DNA of 64,000 nt, from contig NZ_CP019640.1 in the NCBI RefSeq assembly GCF_001999905.1, forward strand, positions 2,708,001 through 2,772,000. Direction: 5' to 3'. Origin of the DNA: Planococcus lenghuensis (GTDB lineage: Bacteria > Bacillota > Bacilli > Bacillales_A > Planococcaceae). The translations under genes and the position numbers were made by a program. Below the pieces are notes generated by a model, which saw nothing but the letters and a program-made list of their open reading frames with translations, was not told the DNA's origin and searched no databases. Positions 42,423-52,397 of the stretch are shown here, one piece after another. Each line of letters begins with the position of its first letter. Position 1 is the first letter of the stretch.

Positions 42423-43203
42423 TTAGCGTCCCCCCTAACAGGCTCATCAAGTCCATCATGCTCGTCACCATTCGTTCGAACAAAAACTGCAGCAGGTAAA
42501 AATAAACCGGCATGGCCAGAAACAACAGGATAAAACCGACGAAAATCTTCACGGACAGCCCGACCGCAAAAATGTTCAGCTGCGGCACCGTCTTCGCCAG
42601 AATTCCCAATGCGATATCGACTAAAAACAGCGCTCCGACAATCGGCATGGCAATTTGCAGCGCCGTCAGGAAGATGAACGAAAACAAAGTCGTGATGAAC
42701 TCAGCCGTTCCGTCGAATCCGACCGCAAAATCGATGCGTTCCACCGGAAAAATCATCAGGCTCTGCATAATGCCATCAAGCAGCAAATGATGGCCGTTCA
42801 CCGAAAGCAAGAACAGCAATGCCATCATGTACTTGAAATGCCCGATGATCGGAACTTGGGCTCCCGTCTGCGGATCAATGACATTGGCAATCGCAAAGCC
42901 CATCTGAAAATCGATGAACGCACCTGCAATCTGAACCGTATAAAGCACAAGTGTTGCTGTGAACCCGAGTGCGACACCGATCGCCAATTCCTTAAAAATA
43001 AGAAGGGCGTAATAGGCATCCAGCGCAATAATTTCATCAGTGGAAACGCCGCCCAGGGCAATGAGTGATAAAAGTGCAGCCAGGCCGATTTTGAATTGGG
43101 TCGGGATGCCTTTCATTGAAAACAGCGGTGCAATGAGGAAGAAACTGGTCAGCCGGATCAAGATTAAAAGAAAATAAGGCAGCGCCTCGACAATGGAAGT
43201 CAT
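42415..43203 (-). CDS. fliR: FliR, export gate protein
   Basis: A 262-residue polytopic protein of the export gate core (FliP5Q4R1). It has about six hydrophobic helices; typical blocks are LIRLTSFFLIAPLFS near the N-terminus and IDFQMGFAIANVIDPQTGAQVPI in the middle. It starts 11 bases after fliQ and overlaps flhB. Length is normal (about 260). Confidence 0.95.
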   Translation of the reverse strand: MTSIVEALPYFLLILIRLTSFFLIAPLFSMKGIPTQFKIGLAALLSLIALGGVSTDEIIALDAYYALLIFKELAIGVALGFTATLVLYTVQIAGAFIDFQMGFAIANVIDPQTGAQVPIIGHFKYMMALLFLLSVNGHHLLLDGIMQSLMIFPVERIDFAVGFDGTAEFITTLFSFIFLTALQIAMPIVGALFLVDIALGILAKTVPQLNIFAVGLSVKIFVGFILLFLAMPVYFYLLQFLFERMVTSMMDLMSLLGGTLSE

Positions 43204-43213
43204 TTCACACTCC

Positions 43214-43483
43214 TTATCCGATCATGTGCGGGAGATTTTGGAACAAATCCCGTGTATAGTCCACGATCATCGTCAGCATCCAAGGCCCGAAGACGACCAG
43301 CGAGACGAACACCGCAATGATTTTCGGAACGAAGGCCAATGTCTGTTCCTGTATTTGCGTCATGGCCTGGAAAACACTGACGAGAAGTCCGACCGCGAGT
43401 GCGATGAGCAGCATCGGCGCCGACAGCAGGATGACCATGTAGATCGCTTGCTCTGCAAGTTTTATTACCGTATCCGGAGTCAT
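43214..43483 (-). CDS. fliQ: FliQ, export gate protein
   Basis: An 89-residue protein with two membrane helices (about 15-38 and 52-75), the FliQ layout. The ATG at 43483 gives the standard MTPDTVIKLAEQAIY start and has GGAGGGAAG upstream; the frame extends 14 codons further without a site. It sits between fliP and fliR as in most Firmicutes. Confidence 0.95.
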   Translation of the reverse strand: MTPDTVIKLAEQAIYMVILLSAPMLLIALAVGLLVSVFQAMTQIQEQTLAFVPKIIAVFVSLVVFGPWMLTMIVDYTRDLFQNLPHMIG

Positions 43484-43499
43484 TGGTTTCTTCCCTCCC

Positions 43500-44189
43500 T
43501 CAAAAACTGAGCAGCAGTGATTCAACGATCAAGTACCAGCCATCGACCAGTACAAACAATAAAATTTTGAATGGCAGTGATATCATGACCGGCGGCAACA
43601 TCATCATCCCCATCGCCATGAGCGTACTGGCGACGACCATATCAATGATCAAAAACGGGATGAAGATGACAAAGCCGATCTGAAAGGCGGTTTTCAGTTC
43701 ACTGATGGCGAATGCCGGCACCAGCGCGGTGAGCGGTATGTCTTCGATGCTCTCCGGTTTCTCGAGTTCCGCGTATTTGAAGAACAGCGCCAAATCCTTT
43801 TCCCGCGTATGTTCCGCCATGAATTCCTTCACAGGCAGTATCGCCGTTTCAAACGCTTCTCCCTGCGTCGCCTCGCCGGCAAGATATGGCTGCAGCGCCG
43901 TGTCATTAATTTCTTCGGCGACGGGCGCCATGACGAAAAACGTCAGAAACAGCGCGAGGCCGATCAGCACTTGATTCGGCGGCATGGATTGCGTGCCAAG
44001 TCCCGTCCGGACAAATGACAGCACGATAATGATCCGGGTGAAGGAAGTAAGCATGACCAGGATGGCCGGTGCAAGCGACAGAATTGTCAGCAATGCCAAT
44101 AGCTGGAGCGTTACGGCGACGTCCTCCGGGTTATCGGTTCCCGCATCAATGCCCGGGATGCTGATTAGCAGCAGTAATTCCGGCATCAT
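43500..44189 (-). CDS. fliP: FliP, export gate protein
   Basis: A 229-residue gate protein. It carries the FliP signatures LTSFTRIIIVLSFVRTGLGTQSMPPNQVLIGLALFLT and FVIFIPFLIIDMVVASTLMAMGMMMLPP. The N-terminus is hydrophobic and may act as a signal sequence. The start codon overlaps the fliO stop (ATGA), with GGGAGGAG upstream. It assembles a pentamer with FliQ and FliR. Confidence 0.96.
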   Translation of the reverse strand: MMPELLLLISIPGIDAGTDNPEDVAVTLQLLALLTILSLAPAILVMLTSFTRIIIVLSFVRTGLGTQSMPPNQVLIGLALFLTFFVMAPVAEEINDTALQPYLAGEATQGEAFETAILPVKEFMAEHTREKDLALFFKYAELEKPESIEDIPLTALVPAFAISELKTAFQIGFVIFIPFLIIDMVVASTLMAMGMMMLPPVMISLPFKILLFVLVDGWYLIVESLLLSF

Positions 44190-44833
44190 GATGACCGCTC
44201 CTCCCGCTCCTCTTCTGCCTGGTGCAGTTCGGACGTCAATTGCTCGCGGCTCTCACGCTGGCGGTCGAGACTTTGCTTGAACAGCGATTCAAACCCTTGG
44301 CTCCATTTCGGCGTTTCTCCGTCGCTCGCCGGTTTACCGAATGTCAGCGCGGATTTCAATGAAAAGGAAGACGGGGTTTCCAGGCTTTTTTCGATAGCGC
44401 CGATTTCGGCTGCGTCTGAAAACTCTTTGATTAACGTCACTTCATCCCCGACGCCGATTAAATATACCTGTCCGCCGACTTTAACTAATTGCAATGATTT
44501 ATTATTACCGAGCGGCGTCCCGCCCATGAGCTGCACAGCTTGATTCGGCTGCAGTTTTTGCTGACGCAGCGCCAGAAACTTGATCAGCGCATAAATCAGC
44601 ACTACGATTAATGCGGTATAGAAGACGAGTTTCACAATCACCGAAATGAGGCTCGTGTCATTTTCACCGGTTGTTTCAGTTTCTTCGATCGCTTCATCAT
44701 CAATGGTCCCGTTCTCTAAGGCGTCGCTCACACTTGGCGCTGCACTGGCTGCCGCCGGTGATAAGATGATGGCGACACTTATCAGCAGCATGCACAGTAA
44801 CGATGCAGCAGCCGGTTTTAATAAGTACCTCAT
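44186..44833 (-). CDS. fliO: FliO, export gate assembly protein
   Basis: A 215-residue FliO/FliZ. It begins with a signal peptide ending near AAASAAPS (about residue 32). One membrane helix follows (about 65-88), then the conserved LRQQKLQPNQAVQLMGGTPLGNNKSLQLVKVGGQVYLIGVGDEV and a charged tail. FliO stabilises FliP during gate assembly. The stop of fliY and the start overlap by one base. Confidence 0.92.
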   Translation of the reverse strand: MRYLLKPAAASLLCMLLISVAIILSPAAASAAPSVSDALENGTIDDEAIEETETTGENDTSLISVIVKLVFYTALIVVLIYALIKFLALRQQKLQPNQAVQLMGGTPLGNNKSLQLVKVGGQVYLIGVGDEVTLIKEFSDAAEIGAIEKSLETPSSFSLKSALTFGKPASDGETPKWSQGFESLFKQSLDRQRESREQLTSELHQAEEEREERSS

Positions 44834-45897
44834 CAGCGCAGTTTCGAAATGCGGTCTGCTGCACTCAGAATGTCTGTTACCCGCACACCGAAATTTTCAT
44901 CGATGACGACCACTTCGCCCACTGCTATCAATTTATTATTCACAAGAATATCCACCGGTTCACCCGCCAATTTATCGAGCTCTAAAATCGAACCTTGGGA
45001 AATGCCCAGTATTTCTTTCACCATGCGTTTCGTCCGGCCGAGTTCGACCGTCACCTGAAGCGGCACATCAAGCAGCATGTCCAGATTATTCGGTTCAGAC
45101 TGATTCGGTGCTTCGTCATCGAAACTGGCGAACTGAACGGATTGCACGTTCGGTGTTCCGCCTGGTTTTGGCTGCGGATTCGATCCGTTTGATTGATTAT
45201 CCGATTGAAATGGCATCGTCTGTGTCTCCTCTTGCATATCCTCATCTGCTGAATCGTCCAACACGGCCGCCAGCTGTTTCGCCAGCCGGACCGGGAGGCA
45301 GAAATGAAAATTCAGGTTTTGCCGGCTGCCGACTTTTGCCTGGAACTTGAATTCGACGGCCCCGTCTTCCTTGATAAAATTCGCGGCTTGGAACGTTCCC
45401 GGTTCCGTTACAAGATCGACGCCTGACAAGGAATGCGCCACCTCTTGCTCGAGCAGCGCCGATAGGGAATGCGCCACGGCATCAAACGCCATTTTCACGG
45501 CTGTCTGCACCGTTTCCAGTTGAACGGCCGGGTCTTCCGAATCCCCGTCATTCATTATTTCCGCCATTGCCCGTCCGTCTGCCTGAGAAACGGTCAGGAG
45601 CTGCACGCCTTCAAGGAATTCGCTGTAATCGCTCAGTACCACGAAATAGGGAACGGACGCTTCCTGGAACATGTCCGCTGTCCGTTTCACTGCCAGTTCC
45701 GGTGCCGTGATCAGCACTTGGTCGCCAAATAGCCTGGTGAATGGACGCGCGGCACTGCCCAGCGCTACGCAAAATGTTTCCTTCACGATTTCCTGTTCGG
45801 TTGCATTTAATGTATCCGGTCCATTCGCCGCCTCCGGTTTTCCTTTGCGGCCCAACAGCCCGTTCATTTCATCTGGAGATAATTTTTCATTTGTCAT
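44833..45897 (-). CDS. fliY: FliY, motor switch protein (CheC-like plus FliN domain)
   Basis: A 354-residue switch protein. The N-terminal motif [12 protein letters not shown] resembles the CheY-binding peptide of FliM. The middle (about 35-225) is a CheC/FliY domain, and the C-terminal 80 residues form the FliN (SpoA) domain ([24 protein letters not shown]...[29 protein letters not shown]). In active CheC-type phosphatases each active site has an E...N pair. Here the second site reads [15 protein letters not shown] with no Asn, so phosphatase activity looks lost or weak. The ATG at 45897 is used, with GGGG upstream; it overlaps the fliM end by 11 bases. No cheY follows. Confidence 0.92.
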   Translation of the reverse strand: MTNEKLSPDEMNGLLGRKGKPEAANGPDTLNATEQEIVKETFCVALGSAARPFTRLFGDQVLITAPELAVKRTADMFQEASVPYFVVLSDYSEFLEGVQLLTVSQADGRAMAEIMNDGDSEDPAVQLETVQTAVKMAFDAVAHSLSALLEQEVAHSLSGVDLVTEPGTFQAANFIKEDGAVEFKFQAKVGSRQNLNFHFCLPVRLAKQLAAVLDDSADEDMQEETQTMPFQSDNQSNGSNPQPKPGGTPNVQSVQFASFDDEAPNQSEPNNLDMLLDVPLQVTVELGRTKRMVKEILGISQGSILELDKLAGEPVDILVNNKLIAVGEVVVIDENFGVRVTDILSAADRISKLR

Positions 45898-46873
45898 CGT
45901 ATTCATCCCCTTCTGACCGGACTTCTGTGATCTGGACCACCATCCGGCCTTTCGCGACCCCCGGCTGCCCGAAAAACTTCTGTTTTTCATCGACCCAGAC
46001 GGTTACCGGATCATCATATGCTTCGTTCAGCCGGATGATATCTCCGTTTTTCAGGCTCAGAAAATCGCTGATGTTGATCGTCGATCTGCCGAGCACCGCT
46101 TTGACATCGAATTTTGTACCCTGCAGTTTCTGCTCGATTGCTTCAACTTCCCGGTCTTCCACCGCTTTTTTCTGGTTTGCCAGCCAGTGGCGGGCCGACA
46201 GTTTCGGCAATACTTGTTCGAGCACCACATGCGGCAGGCAAATATTGATGACCCCTTCCACTTCACCGATTTTAACGTTCAACTCGACGAGAATGACGGT
46301 TTCATTCGGCGGGGACATCGTCAGAAACTGCGGGTTCACTTCGATTTCCTTCAATTCCGGCGCCAGCCTGATGACCGACGACCAGGCTTCCTGAAAGCTG
46401 TCGATCGCTTTTACAAACACCCGCTCGATCAAACTGATTTCGATTTCCGTTAAATCGTTATGTTTCTGGAGCACTTTGCCTTGGCCGCCGAGCAGCCGGT
46501 CGAATGTGACATAAGCCAGGTCCGGTGAAAGTTCCATCACCATGCTGCCTTGAAGAGGTTTCGCTTCGAACACGCCGAGAATGGACCGCTTTTGGACATT
46601 CTGGATGAATTCCTCATACGGGCATTGCTCGACCGAATCGACAGTGACCTGGACCATCGTCCGCAACTGAGCAGAGAAATACGATGTCAGTAACCGGGCG
46701 AAGTTCTCATGGATCCGGGTCAGTGTCCGGATCTGATCTTGTGAGAACCGGAGAGCTTTCTTGAAATCATATGTATGCACGCTGCGCTTCCGGCTGTCGG
46801 CATGTTTTGCGGATTCCTCTTGCTGTAAGGAAGAAAGGATGGCATTCAGCTGATCATCCGATAATGTATTCAT
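45887..46873 (-). CDS. fliM: FliM, motor switch protein
   Basis: A 328-residue FliM. The N-terminus [14 protein letters not shown] is a diverged version of the CheY-P-binding LSQxEIDALL motif. The middle domain ([54 protein letters not shown]) and the C-terminal SpoA domain ([24 protein letters not shown]) are standard. AAGGAGG precedes the ATG at 46873. The drifted CheY-binding motif fits with the lack of chemotaxis genes in the operon. Confidence 0.95.
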   Translation of the reverse strand: MNTLSDDQLNAILSSLQQEESAKHADSRKRSVHTYDFKKALRFSQDQIRTLTRIHENFARLLTSYFSAQLRTMVQVTVDSVEQCPYEEFIQNVQKRSILGVFEAKPLQGSMVMELSPDLAYVTFDRLLGGQGKVLQKHNDLTEIEISLIERVFVKAIDSFQEAWSSVIRLAPELKEIEVNPQFLTMSPPNETVILVELNVKIGEVEGVINICLPHVVLEQVLPKLSARHWLANQKKAVEDREVEAIEQKLQGTKFDVKAVLGRSTINISDFLSLKNGDIIRLNEAYDDPVTVWVDEKQKFFGQPGVAKGRMVVQITEVRSEGDEYDDK

Positions 46874-46887
46874 CGTGTTCTTCCTCC

Positions 46888-47103
46888 TTAATCCGTTCCG
46901 GCTTGCTCTTGCAGCCCTGTTAATAAATTGATTTTCCTGTAGTATTGCGTCACCAGATCAGCCACCTGCTGTTCCGTCTCCAGCACATGCATCTTTTTGC
47001 CCGACAGCAGCGAGACGACCGTATCCGGCGTGGATTCAATCCGTTCGATATAGACAGCATTCAGTGTAAACGTCGTATTGTTCAGTTTCGTTAATTGGAT
47101 CAT
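46888..47103 (-). CDS. flbD: FlbD/SwrD-type small flagellar protein
   Basis: A 71-residue protein with the FlbD pattern MIQLTKLNNTTFTLNAVYIERIESTPDTVVSLLSGKK. In B. subtilis the equivalent (SwrD, YlzI) sits between flgE and fliL and boosts motor torque. Here fliL is not next door; fliM follows after 14 bases. It has no membrane segment. Confidence 0.9.
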   Translation of the reverse strand: MIQLTKLNNTTFTLNAVYIERIESTPDTVVSLLSGKKMHVLETEQQVADLVTQYYRKINLLTGLQEQAGTD

Positions 47104-47156
47104 ACAGTCAATGATGAAAGAAGGCGTCAGCCTCCCCTCATCCTGTCCCCCTCACC

Positions 47157-47945
47157 TTATCGCTTCAAGTTCACGACTTCCTGCAGAATCTCGTCAGAAG
47201 TGGTGATTGTCCGGGAATTGGCCTGGAAACCGCGCTGTGCGATGATCAATTCCGTGAACTCTTCTGTCAGATCCACGTTTGACATCTCCAGCTGGCCCGA
47301 ACCGATTTCGGTGTTCTGGTTGGCCGGTGTGTTTATCACTATGACATCGCCGCCTGCTTTCCCGGTCATTTCATAGAGCGAGCCGCCGAATTTTCTGAGT
47401 CCCGCCGGATTGGCAGGCGTAGAAATTCCGATGAATCCTTCCGGCACTTCCGTTCCATCCGGCTGTTTGCCCATCACTTGACCTTGCCGGTTGATGGTGA
47501 ATGAATCATATACAGTCGGATCAATTTGAAGTGCATTGCCATCGCTGTCCAATACGTTATAGCCTTGAGCTGTCACCAAAAATCCGTTGGCGTCGGTCGT
47601 GAAATTCCCCGCCCGCGTCAGGAAGCGCCCTTCCTGGCCCTGTGCTTCCGGGTCTTGGACCACAAAGAACCCGTCTCCCATAATCGACAGATCCGTTCCG
47701 ACTCCTGTCGTCATAATTGACCCTGGCGTGTGCTGAACGTTTATCGCTGCAATCGTCGATCCTAATCCGACCTGCATCGTGTTGGCTCCGCTGTCCGATA
47801 AATTCTGGCTCAATAAATCCTGGAAATTAATCGTACTTTTCTTGTAGCCGATCGTATTGGCGTTCGAGATGTTATTGCCGATGACATCCAATTTCGTCTG
47901 GAAGTTTTTCATACCTGATACACCTGAATACATGGAACGAAGCAT
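47157..47945 (-). CDS. flgE: FlgE, flagellar hook protein
   Basis: A 262-residue hook protein close in length to B. subtilis FlgE (264). The N-terminal D0 block MLRSMYSGVSGMKNFQTKLDVIGNNISNANTIGYKK and the C-terminal LEMSNVDLTEEFTELIIAQRGFQANSRTITTSDEIL are the rod-hook family ends that form the coaxial helices. Its assembly depends on the FlgD cap from the preceding gene. Confidence 0.93.
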   Translation of the reverse strand: MLRSMYSGVSGMKNFQTKLDVIGNNISNANTIGYKKSTINFQDLLSQNLSDSGANTMQVGLGSTIAAINVQHTPGSIMTTGVGTDLSIMGDGFFVVQDPEAQGQEGRFLTRAGNFTTDANGFLVTAQGYNVLDSDGNALQIDPTVYDSFTINRQGQVMGKQPDGTEVPEGFIGISTPANPAGLRKFGGSLYEMTGKAGGDVIVINTPANQNTEIGSGQLEMSNVDLTEEFTELIIAQRGFQANSRTITTSDEILQEVVNLKR

Positions 47946-47985
47946 ATGTTTTTCCCCTTTCGAGTATCATCCGTCCCGCTTGGGA

Positions 47986-48453
47986 TCAGACGATCTCCTG
48001 TCCGATTTTTGTGGCTGTGTATTCCTCAATGCGGCGGATTGCATCCAGTGAAATTTTGATGTCTCCCGGTTCGAGTTCCGCTGTCAATCGCCCGTCTTTC
48101 ACCGTCAGCGCTTTTACCACACCTTCACCTGACTGCAGCTGTCCGTCCATTTCCTGTTCCCAGAACACTTTATTTCCGATCAAGTGCGCCTGTTCCATAA
48201 GGGAAGGCTTTCCAGCGATTTCAACAGAGCGGTTCATCGTCTGATTCAAGTTCGTCAGCTGTTCGAGGCTACTGAATTGCGCCATCTGCCCGATAAATTC
48301 CGTATCTTTCAATGGCTCAAGCGGGTTCTGATTTTTCATCTGCGTCACCAAAATTTGCAGAAACGCATCTTTTCCTAAAGCGCTAGCCGACTGAGCCGGC
48401 TGCCGGCTGCCTGCAGCCGGCATTGTTGCAGCTGATGGACTGTTTACATTCAT
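47986..48453 (-). CDS. flgD: FlgD, hook cap protein
   Basis: A 155-residue FlgD with the conserved [41 protein letters not shown] motif. It caps the growing hook and is lost when filament assembly begins. It is short relative to proteobacterial FlgD, as in Bacillus, since the C-terminal domains are reduced. It lies between fliK and flgE, separated by 19 and 40 bases. Confidence 0.94.
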   Translation of the reverse strand: MNVNSPSAATMPAAGSRQPAQSASALGKDAFLQILVTQMKNQNPLEPLKDTEFIGQMAQFSSLEQLTNLNQTMNRSVEIAGKPSLMEQAHLIGNKVFWEQEMDGQLQSGEGVVKALTVKDGRLTAELEPGDIKISLDAIRRIEEYTATKIGQEIV

Positions 48454-48472
48454 TGGAATCGTCCTTTCTTAA

Positions 48473-49843
48473 TTACACGCTGTAATCCACTGCCATGACG
48501 CCAGCAGAAGATCCGGTTCGTTTTCCGGACTCCTCTTCCACTTGTTCATAGCCGCGTGCCGCACTGGGTTTTTGCTGGCGGAACGGCCGCTGTTCAGGCT
48601 GGCTGTTATGCTGCCCGGCGAATCCTTGCGGCTGCTGATAAGACACATTCAGTGTATCGACTGTGATTCCTTGCTGAGTCAGGGAAGTCCGTAATTGATT
48701 CAGCTGAAAATCGAGCATTTCCTTGGCAGCGAAACTGCTTGTGAAGATCTGGGCGATAATCTTGCCGTCAGCGGCATTGAGCCGGATGTCAAGATGCCCC
48801 AAGTGTTCAGGAAAAATGGACACTTTAATCTGGGTGCTTTCCCCGTTCCCCGTCAGCCGGATCGACTCATGAAGCACCGGGGCTAAATCGGCTGTAAGCT
48901 GGGAAGCCCGGACGACCGGTTGAGGAGTTGCAGGCGGGAGCGGCCGCTGTAAGTTCGGTTCCGCTTTGACTGTCTCCCCTCGGGATTCGGCAGTTGATTG
49001 ATTTACCTCTGGTGACCGGACCGTTTCCAGTGATTGGTCTGTTTCTACAGATGAACCAGCTACCGGTGATGGCTTACTTTCTATAGCTTGGCGTGCTTCT
49101 GGTTGCTTGTTCTCTGCGGTCCGAATTGCTTCCGGCTGCTGTTCCGGCAAATTCGGAACAGCAGGATCTGTAACCGGAATACTAGTGATGGCTGATTGCT
49201 GCGTTGGCGTTTCTGCCTTTAAGGTCAGCGGAACCATTTCTTGGACTCGTTGCATCTGCCGGAATTGCCGGGGCGCACTCGCGAGTTGCTGTTCGGCTGA
49301 AAGACGCTGGAGGAGATCCGTCAATTGCTTAAAGATCGCTTCTGACTGGCCTTTAGCGGCAACCGGGCCAATGTTCTCTTCTGTCTCAGATACCATAGGT
49401 GTATTGCTTTCTTTAATTCCTTCAATCGCTTTCGCACTTGCTTCCTGCAGCTGTCGAACCGTTGTTTCCAATAGAGCGAGCAAGCGCTGTGAGTTCTGTT
49501 CTTTCGGCAAAACGCCTACTGTTCCTCGCGGTGGCTGTTGTTCAAGCTGTCCGAGTTGCTGAAGCAATGCCTGAACGGCGCCGGCGACCACTTCTCGCTG
49601 TTGTGGTGTCAGTTCATCTGCCGGCAACTCCTCCAAGATCTTCAGCGCTTCCTGAAGCTCATCCGCCGACTGCCGGCTGTTTTCAGCAGCCGGTGCTTCC
49701 GCAGTCACAGCGGCAAATAATTGGGCAAACACATCAGAAGTCCGAACCGGATGTCCGCCAGTCTTTTGTTTGGCATCCGCTGCTGATCGGGTCTTCACGC
49801 TATCCGACAGCAGCTTTGGCACTTCAGCCAGGACCGTCTTCAT
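48473..49843 (-). CDS. fliK: FliK, hook-length control protein
   Basis: A 456-residue FliK. The N-terminal two thirds are low-complexity and rich in Gln, Glu, Pro and Ala, the molecular ruler. The C-terminal domain (about 325-420) has the Flg_hook pattern RLTGNGESTQIKVSIFPEHLGHLDIRLNAADGKIIAQI...LRTSLTQQGITVDTLNVS. It tells FlhB to switch substrates. It overlaps the fliJ end by four bases. No ylxF/MgtE-like gene lies between fliJ and fliK, unlike B. subtilis. Confidence 0.92.
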   Translation of the reverse strand: MKTVLAEVPKLLSDSVKTRSAADAKQKTGGHPVRTSDVFAQLFAAVTAEAPAAENSRQSADELQEALKILEELPADELTPQQREVVAGAVQALLQQLGQLEQQPPRGTVGVLPKEQNSQRLLALLETTVRQLQEASAKAIEGIKESNTPMVSETEENIGPVAAKGQSEAIFKQLTDLLQRLSAEQQLASAPRQFRQMQRVQEMVPLTLKAETPTQQSAITSIPVTDPAVPNLPEQQPEAIRTAENKQPEARQAIESKPSPVAGSSVETDQSLETVRSPEVNQSTAESRGETVKAEPNLQRPLPPATPQPVVRASQLTADLAPVLHESIRLTGNGESTQIKVSIFPEHLGHLDIRLNAADGKIIAQIFTSSFAAKEMLDFQLNQLRTSLTQQGITVDTLNVSYQQPQGFAGQHNSQPEQRPFRQQKPSAARGYEQVEEESGKRTGSSAGVMAVDYSV

Positions 49844-50301
49844 TCACCTGACCCGGCTCTTGAAGAACGGTAAAAGCGGGTGCTTGCCAACTCGTCAAAA
49901 AAGTTCTGCTCTTCCGCTTTGCGCTGTTCTTCAAAAAGCGCCTTTTTTTGCTGTTTCATATGTTCCCACGTTTTTTCTTCCTGCGCTTTCCGGTTCAATT
50001 GATGCTGTTTTGTGGACACATCATGGTCCAGGCGGTCCAACTCCCGGTTGTAAGACACCAATTGCTCCTGAAGCTGCTGTATGTAATTAACGAGTGAACG
50101 CAATTCTGATATGTGGACGCCACCCTGCTGCTTTTCCTTTTTCAATCGTTCGGCATCCTGAATTTTTGAGTGGATGGCTTCCTGATGGCGTTTCCCTGTT
50201 TCTTGCTGGCGAATCGCATGTGCCATTTGACTTTGCGCAATGCTTTTTTCATTTTCTTTTAACTCCAGTAACCGCTGAAATTGAAAATTGAATGTTGTCA
50301 C
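49840..50301 (-). CDS. fliJ: FliJ, export ATPase stalk protein
   Basis: A 153-residue, almost fully coiled-coil protein (FQFQRLLELKENEKSIAQSQMAHAIRQQE to the end), typical of FliJ, the stalk that links FliI to FlhA. The start is the GTG at 50301, with GGAGGTG at six bases; the frame continues upstream within fliI and is not used. It begins two bases after the fliI stop. Confidence 0.93.
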   Translation of the reverse strand: MTTFNFQFQRLLELKENEKSIAQSQMAHAIRQQETGKRHQEAIHSKIQDAERLKKEKQQGGVHISELRSLVNYIQQLQEQLVSYNRELDRLDHDVSTKQHQLNRKAQEEKTWEHMKQQKKALFEEQRKAEEQNFFDELASTRFYRSSRAGSGE

Positions 50302-50302
50302 C

Positions 50303-51619
50303 CTATGCACCTCCAAACTTGGATGTAAGTTTCCTGATGCTTTCATCCAGTCCATTCTTTTCAAAAATGTCCTGCTGCAAATACTCCCGGATAAACGGAT
50401 ATGACCGGATTGCATCATCGATTTCCCGATTGGCGCCGCTCTTATAAGCGCCGATGTTGATCAAGTCTTCCGATGAATCATATGCGGCTAACAGTCGTTT
50501 GAATTCCACTGCCGCCTGCCGGTGTTCTTTTGATACGACTTCATGCATGACCCGACTGACACTCGCCATCACATTAATGGCAGGAAACTGGCCTTTCTGG
50601 GCGAGTTTCCGGTCCAATACAATATGGCCATCCAGAATTCCCCGGACCGCGTCAGCAATCGGTTCATTCATGTCATCCCCGTCCACGAGAACGGTATAGA
50701 ACGCAGTGATGGAACCTTTTGCGGATGTGCCTGAGCGCTCCAGGAGTTTCGGCAAAAGCGCAAACACGCTCGGTGTATACCCTTTACTGGTCGGCGGTTC
50801 ACCGACTGCCAAGCCGACTTCCCGCTGCGCCATCGCAAACCGCGTGACGGAATCCATCATCAGCATGACGTTTTTACCCTGATCGCGGAAATACTCTGCG
50901 ATGGCAGTCGCCGTCAGCGCGCCTTTGATCCGTTGCAGCGGGGTCTGATCAGACGTCGCGGCCACAACGACCGATTTGGCCAGTCCTTCCGGGCCGAGAT
51001 CCCGTTCAATGAAATCCCGGACTTCCCTTCCCCGTTCGCCGATCAAGGCGATGACATTGATATCCGCTTCCGTATTGCGGGCAATCATGCCCATCAAAGT
51101 GCTTTTTCCGACGCCGCTGCCGGCGAAGACGCCGACCCGCTGACCTTGTCCGATCGTCAGCAGCCCGTCGATCGCCCGGACACCGACTTCCAGCGGTTTT
51201 TCAATCCGCGGACGCTGCAAGGGATTCGGCGGTTTGTTGCTCGTTGAGTACTTCTTCAGGCCCGGCGGCAATTTGCTGTCATCAAGCGGTTTCCCGGTGC
51301 CGTCCAGCACTTTCCCTAAAATGGACGGCCCGACTTTGATCTGAAGCGGTGAGCCGGTCGCGACGACGAGACAGCCGGGACCGATCTGTTCGATATCCCG
51401 GAGCGGCATCAGCATGAGCTTGTTTTCCCGGAACCCAACGACTTCCGCTTCGATCGGTTTCTCGTAATGATTCGGATACAGGAGGCAAAGTTCGCCGAGT
51501 TTCGCGTTCGGCCCCTTGGATTCAATGGTCAGCCCGATCACCTGTACGACTTTCCCGTGCTTTTTCACCGGTTCGACTTCGTCCACCAATGCGAGATAAT
51601 CAGATTCTCTGAAGATCAT
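50303..51619 (-). CDS. fliI: FliI, flagellar export ATPase
   Basis: A 438-residue F1-beta-like ATPase. Walker A is AGSGVGKST (166-174, Lys172). Walker B lies in VMLMMDSVTRFAMAQREVGLAVGEPP. GERGREV and the C-terminal helical domain for FliJ follow. It powers loading of export substrates. The gene overlaps fliH by 20 bases. Confidence 0.97.
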   Translation of the reverse strand: MIFRESDYLALVDEVEPVKKHGKVVQVIGLTIESKGPNAKLGELCLLYPNHYEKPIEAEVVGFRENKLMLMPLRDIEQIGPGCLVVATGSPLQIKVGPSILGKVLDGTGKPLDDSKLPPGLKKYSTSNKPPNPLQRPRIEKPLEVGVRAIDGLLTIGQGQRVGVFAGSGVGKSTLMGMIARNTEADINVIALIGERGREVRDFIERDLGPEGLAKSVVVAATSDQTPLQRIKGALTATAIAEYFRDQGKNVMLMMDSVTRFAMAQREVGLAVGEPPTSKGYTPSVFALLPKLLERSGTSAKGSITAFYTVLVDGDDMNEPIADAVRGILDGHIVLDRKLAQKGQFPAINVMASVSRVMHEVVSKEHRQAAVEFKRLLAAYDSSEDLINIGAYKSGANREIDDAIRSYPFIREYLQQDIFEKNGLDESIRKLTSKFGGA

Positions 51620-52397
51620 GATTCACCTTTTCTTCGCAATAAGCGAGCAGGCTTTTCTTGATTTCATTCAGCTGACTGTCGACCGTAACGTCATAGGAAC
51701 CGTTCGACGTATGAATCATGCAGCCGCCTTTTGACAAAGCTGCCACCGGGATGAGCCGCAGTTCCGCGTCCGCTTTGACGTACGGTTTCAGCTCTTCCAA
51801 ATACGGTGATATGATCAGGAAGTCTTCCAGCGACACGTGCATGATGATGTCTTCTGATTCTTCGACACTCTTCAATGCCTGCTTGACGATTTGAAGCAAT
51901 TGATCATCGTGCTGCTGCAATTCCCGTTTGAGAATCTTTTCCGCGATTTTGACGCTGAGGTTCAGTAAAAACGGTTCTGCCTGCTGAATGATGTTTGCTT
52001 GCTCTTCATGTGCTGCAGTAACCAATTCTTCCATCGCTTCCCGCTGCTCGCGGAAATCCGATTCCGCCTGGCGGGTACCTTCCGAGAGGCCGGTCTGATA
52101 ACCTTCCGTCTTCGCTTCTTCCGCTTGACGTGCTGCTTCCCGTTCCGTTTCCCGGCGGCTTTGTTCCTGCCACTGCCGGATTTCTTCACGGGCTGCCGCC
52201 TGTTCTGTTTCAATTTGTTCCTGCAATTGTCGGTACCGTTCTTCCAATGTCCGGATCTCTTCTTGCAGCAAGCGCCGCTGCTGGGCCGGTGTCAATTCGG
52301 ACTGATCAAAATGCCGCTTGGGTGTTTCGATTTTCTTTGCAGCGATGAGCCGCTTTTCCGTTCCAACAGTACTATGGAAGCGAATGACGTTAGACAA
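51600..52397 (-). CDS. fliH: FliH, regulator of the export ATPase
   Basis: A 265-residue FliH. The N-terminal half is a charged coiled coil (LTPAQQRRLLQEEIRTLEERYRQ onward), and the C-terminal half carries LLNLSVKIAEKILKREL and the GGCMIHTSNGSYDVTVDSQLNEIKKSL block. The TTG at 52397 is preferred because AAGGAG is nine bases upstream. An ATG at 52406 abuts that site. It overlaps the fliG end by eight bases. Confidence 0.92.
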   Translation of the reverse strand: MSNVIRFHSTVGTEKRLIAAKKIETPKRHFDQSELTPAQQRRLLQEEIRTLEERYRQLQEQIETEQAAAREEIRQWQEQSRRETEREAARQAEEAKTEGYQTGLSEGTRQAESDFREQREAMEELVTAAHEEQANIIQQAEPFLLNLSVKIAEKILKRELQQHDDQLLQIVKQALKSVEESEDIIMHVSLEDFLIISPYLEELKPYVKADAELRLIPVAALSKGGCMIHTSNGSYDVTVDSQLNEIKKSLLAYCEEKVNHDLQRI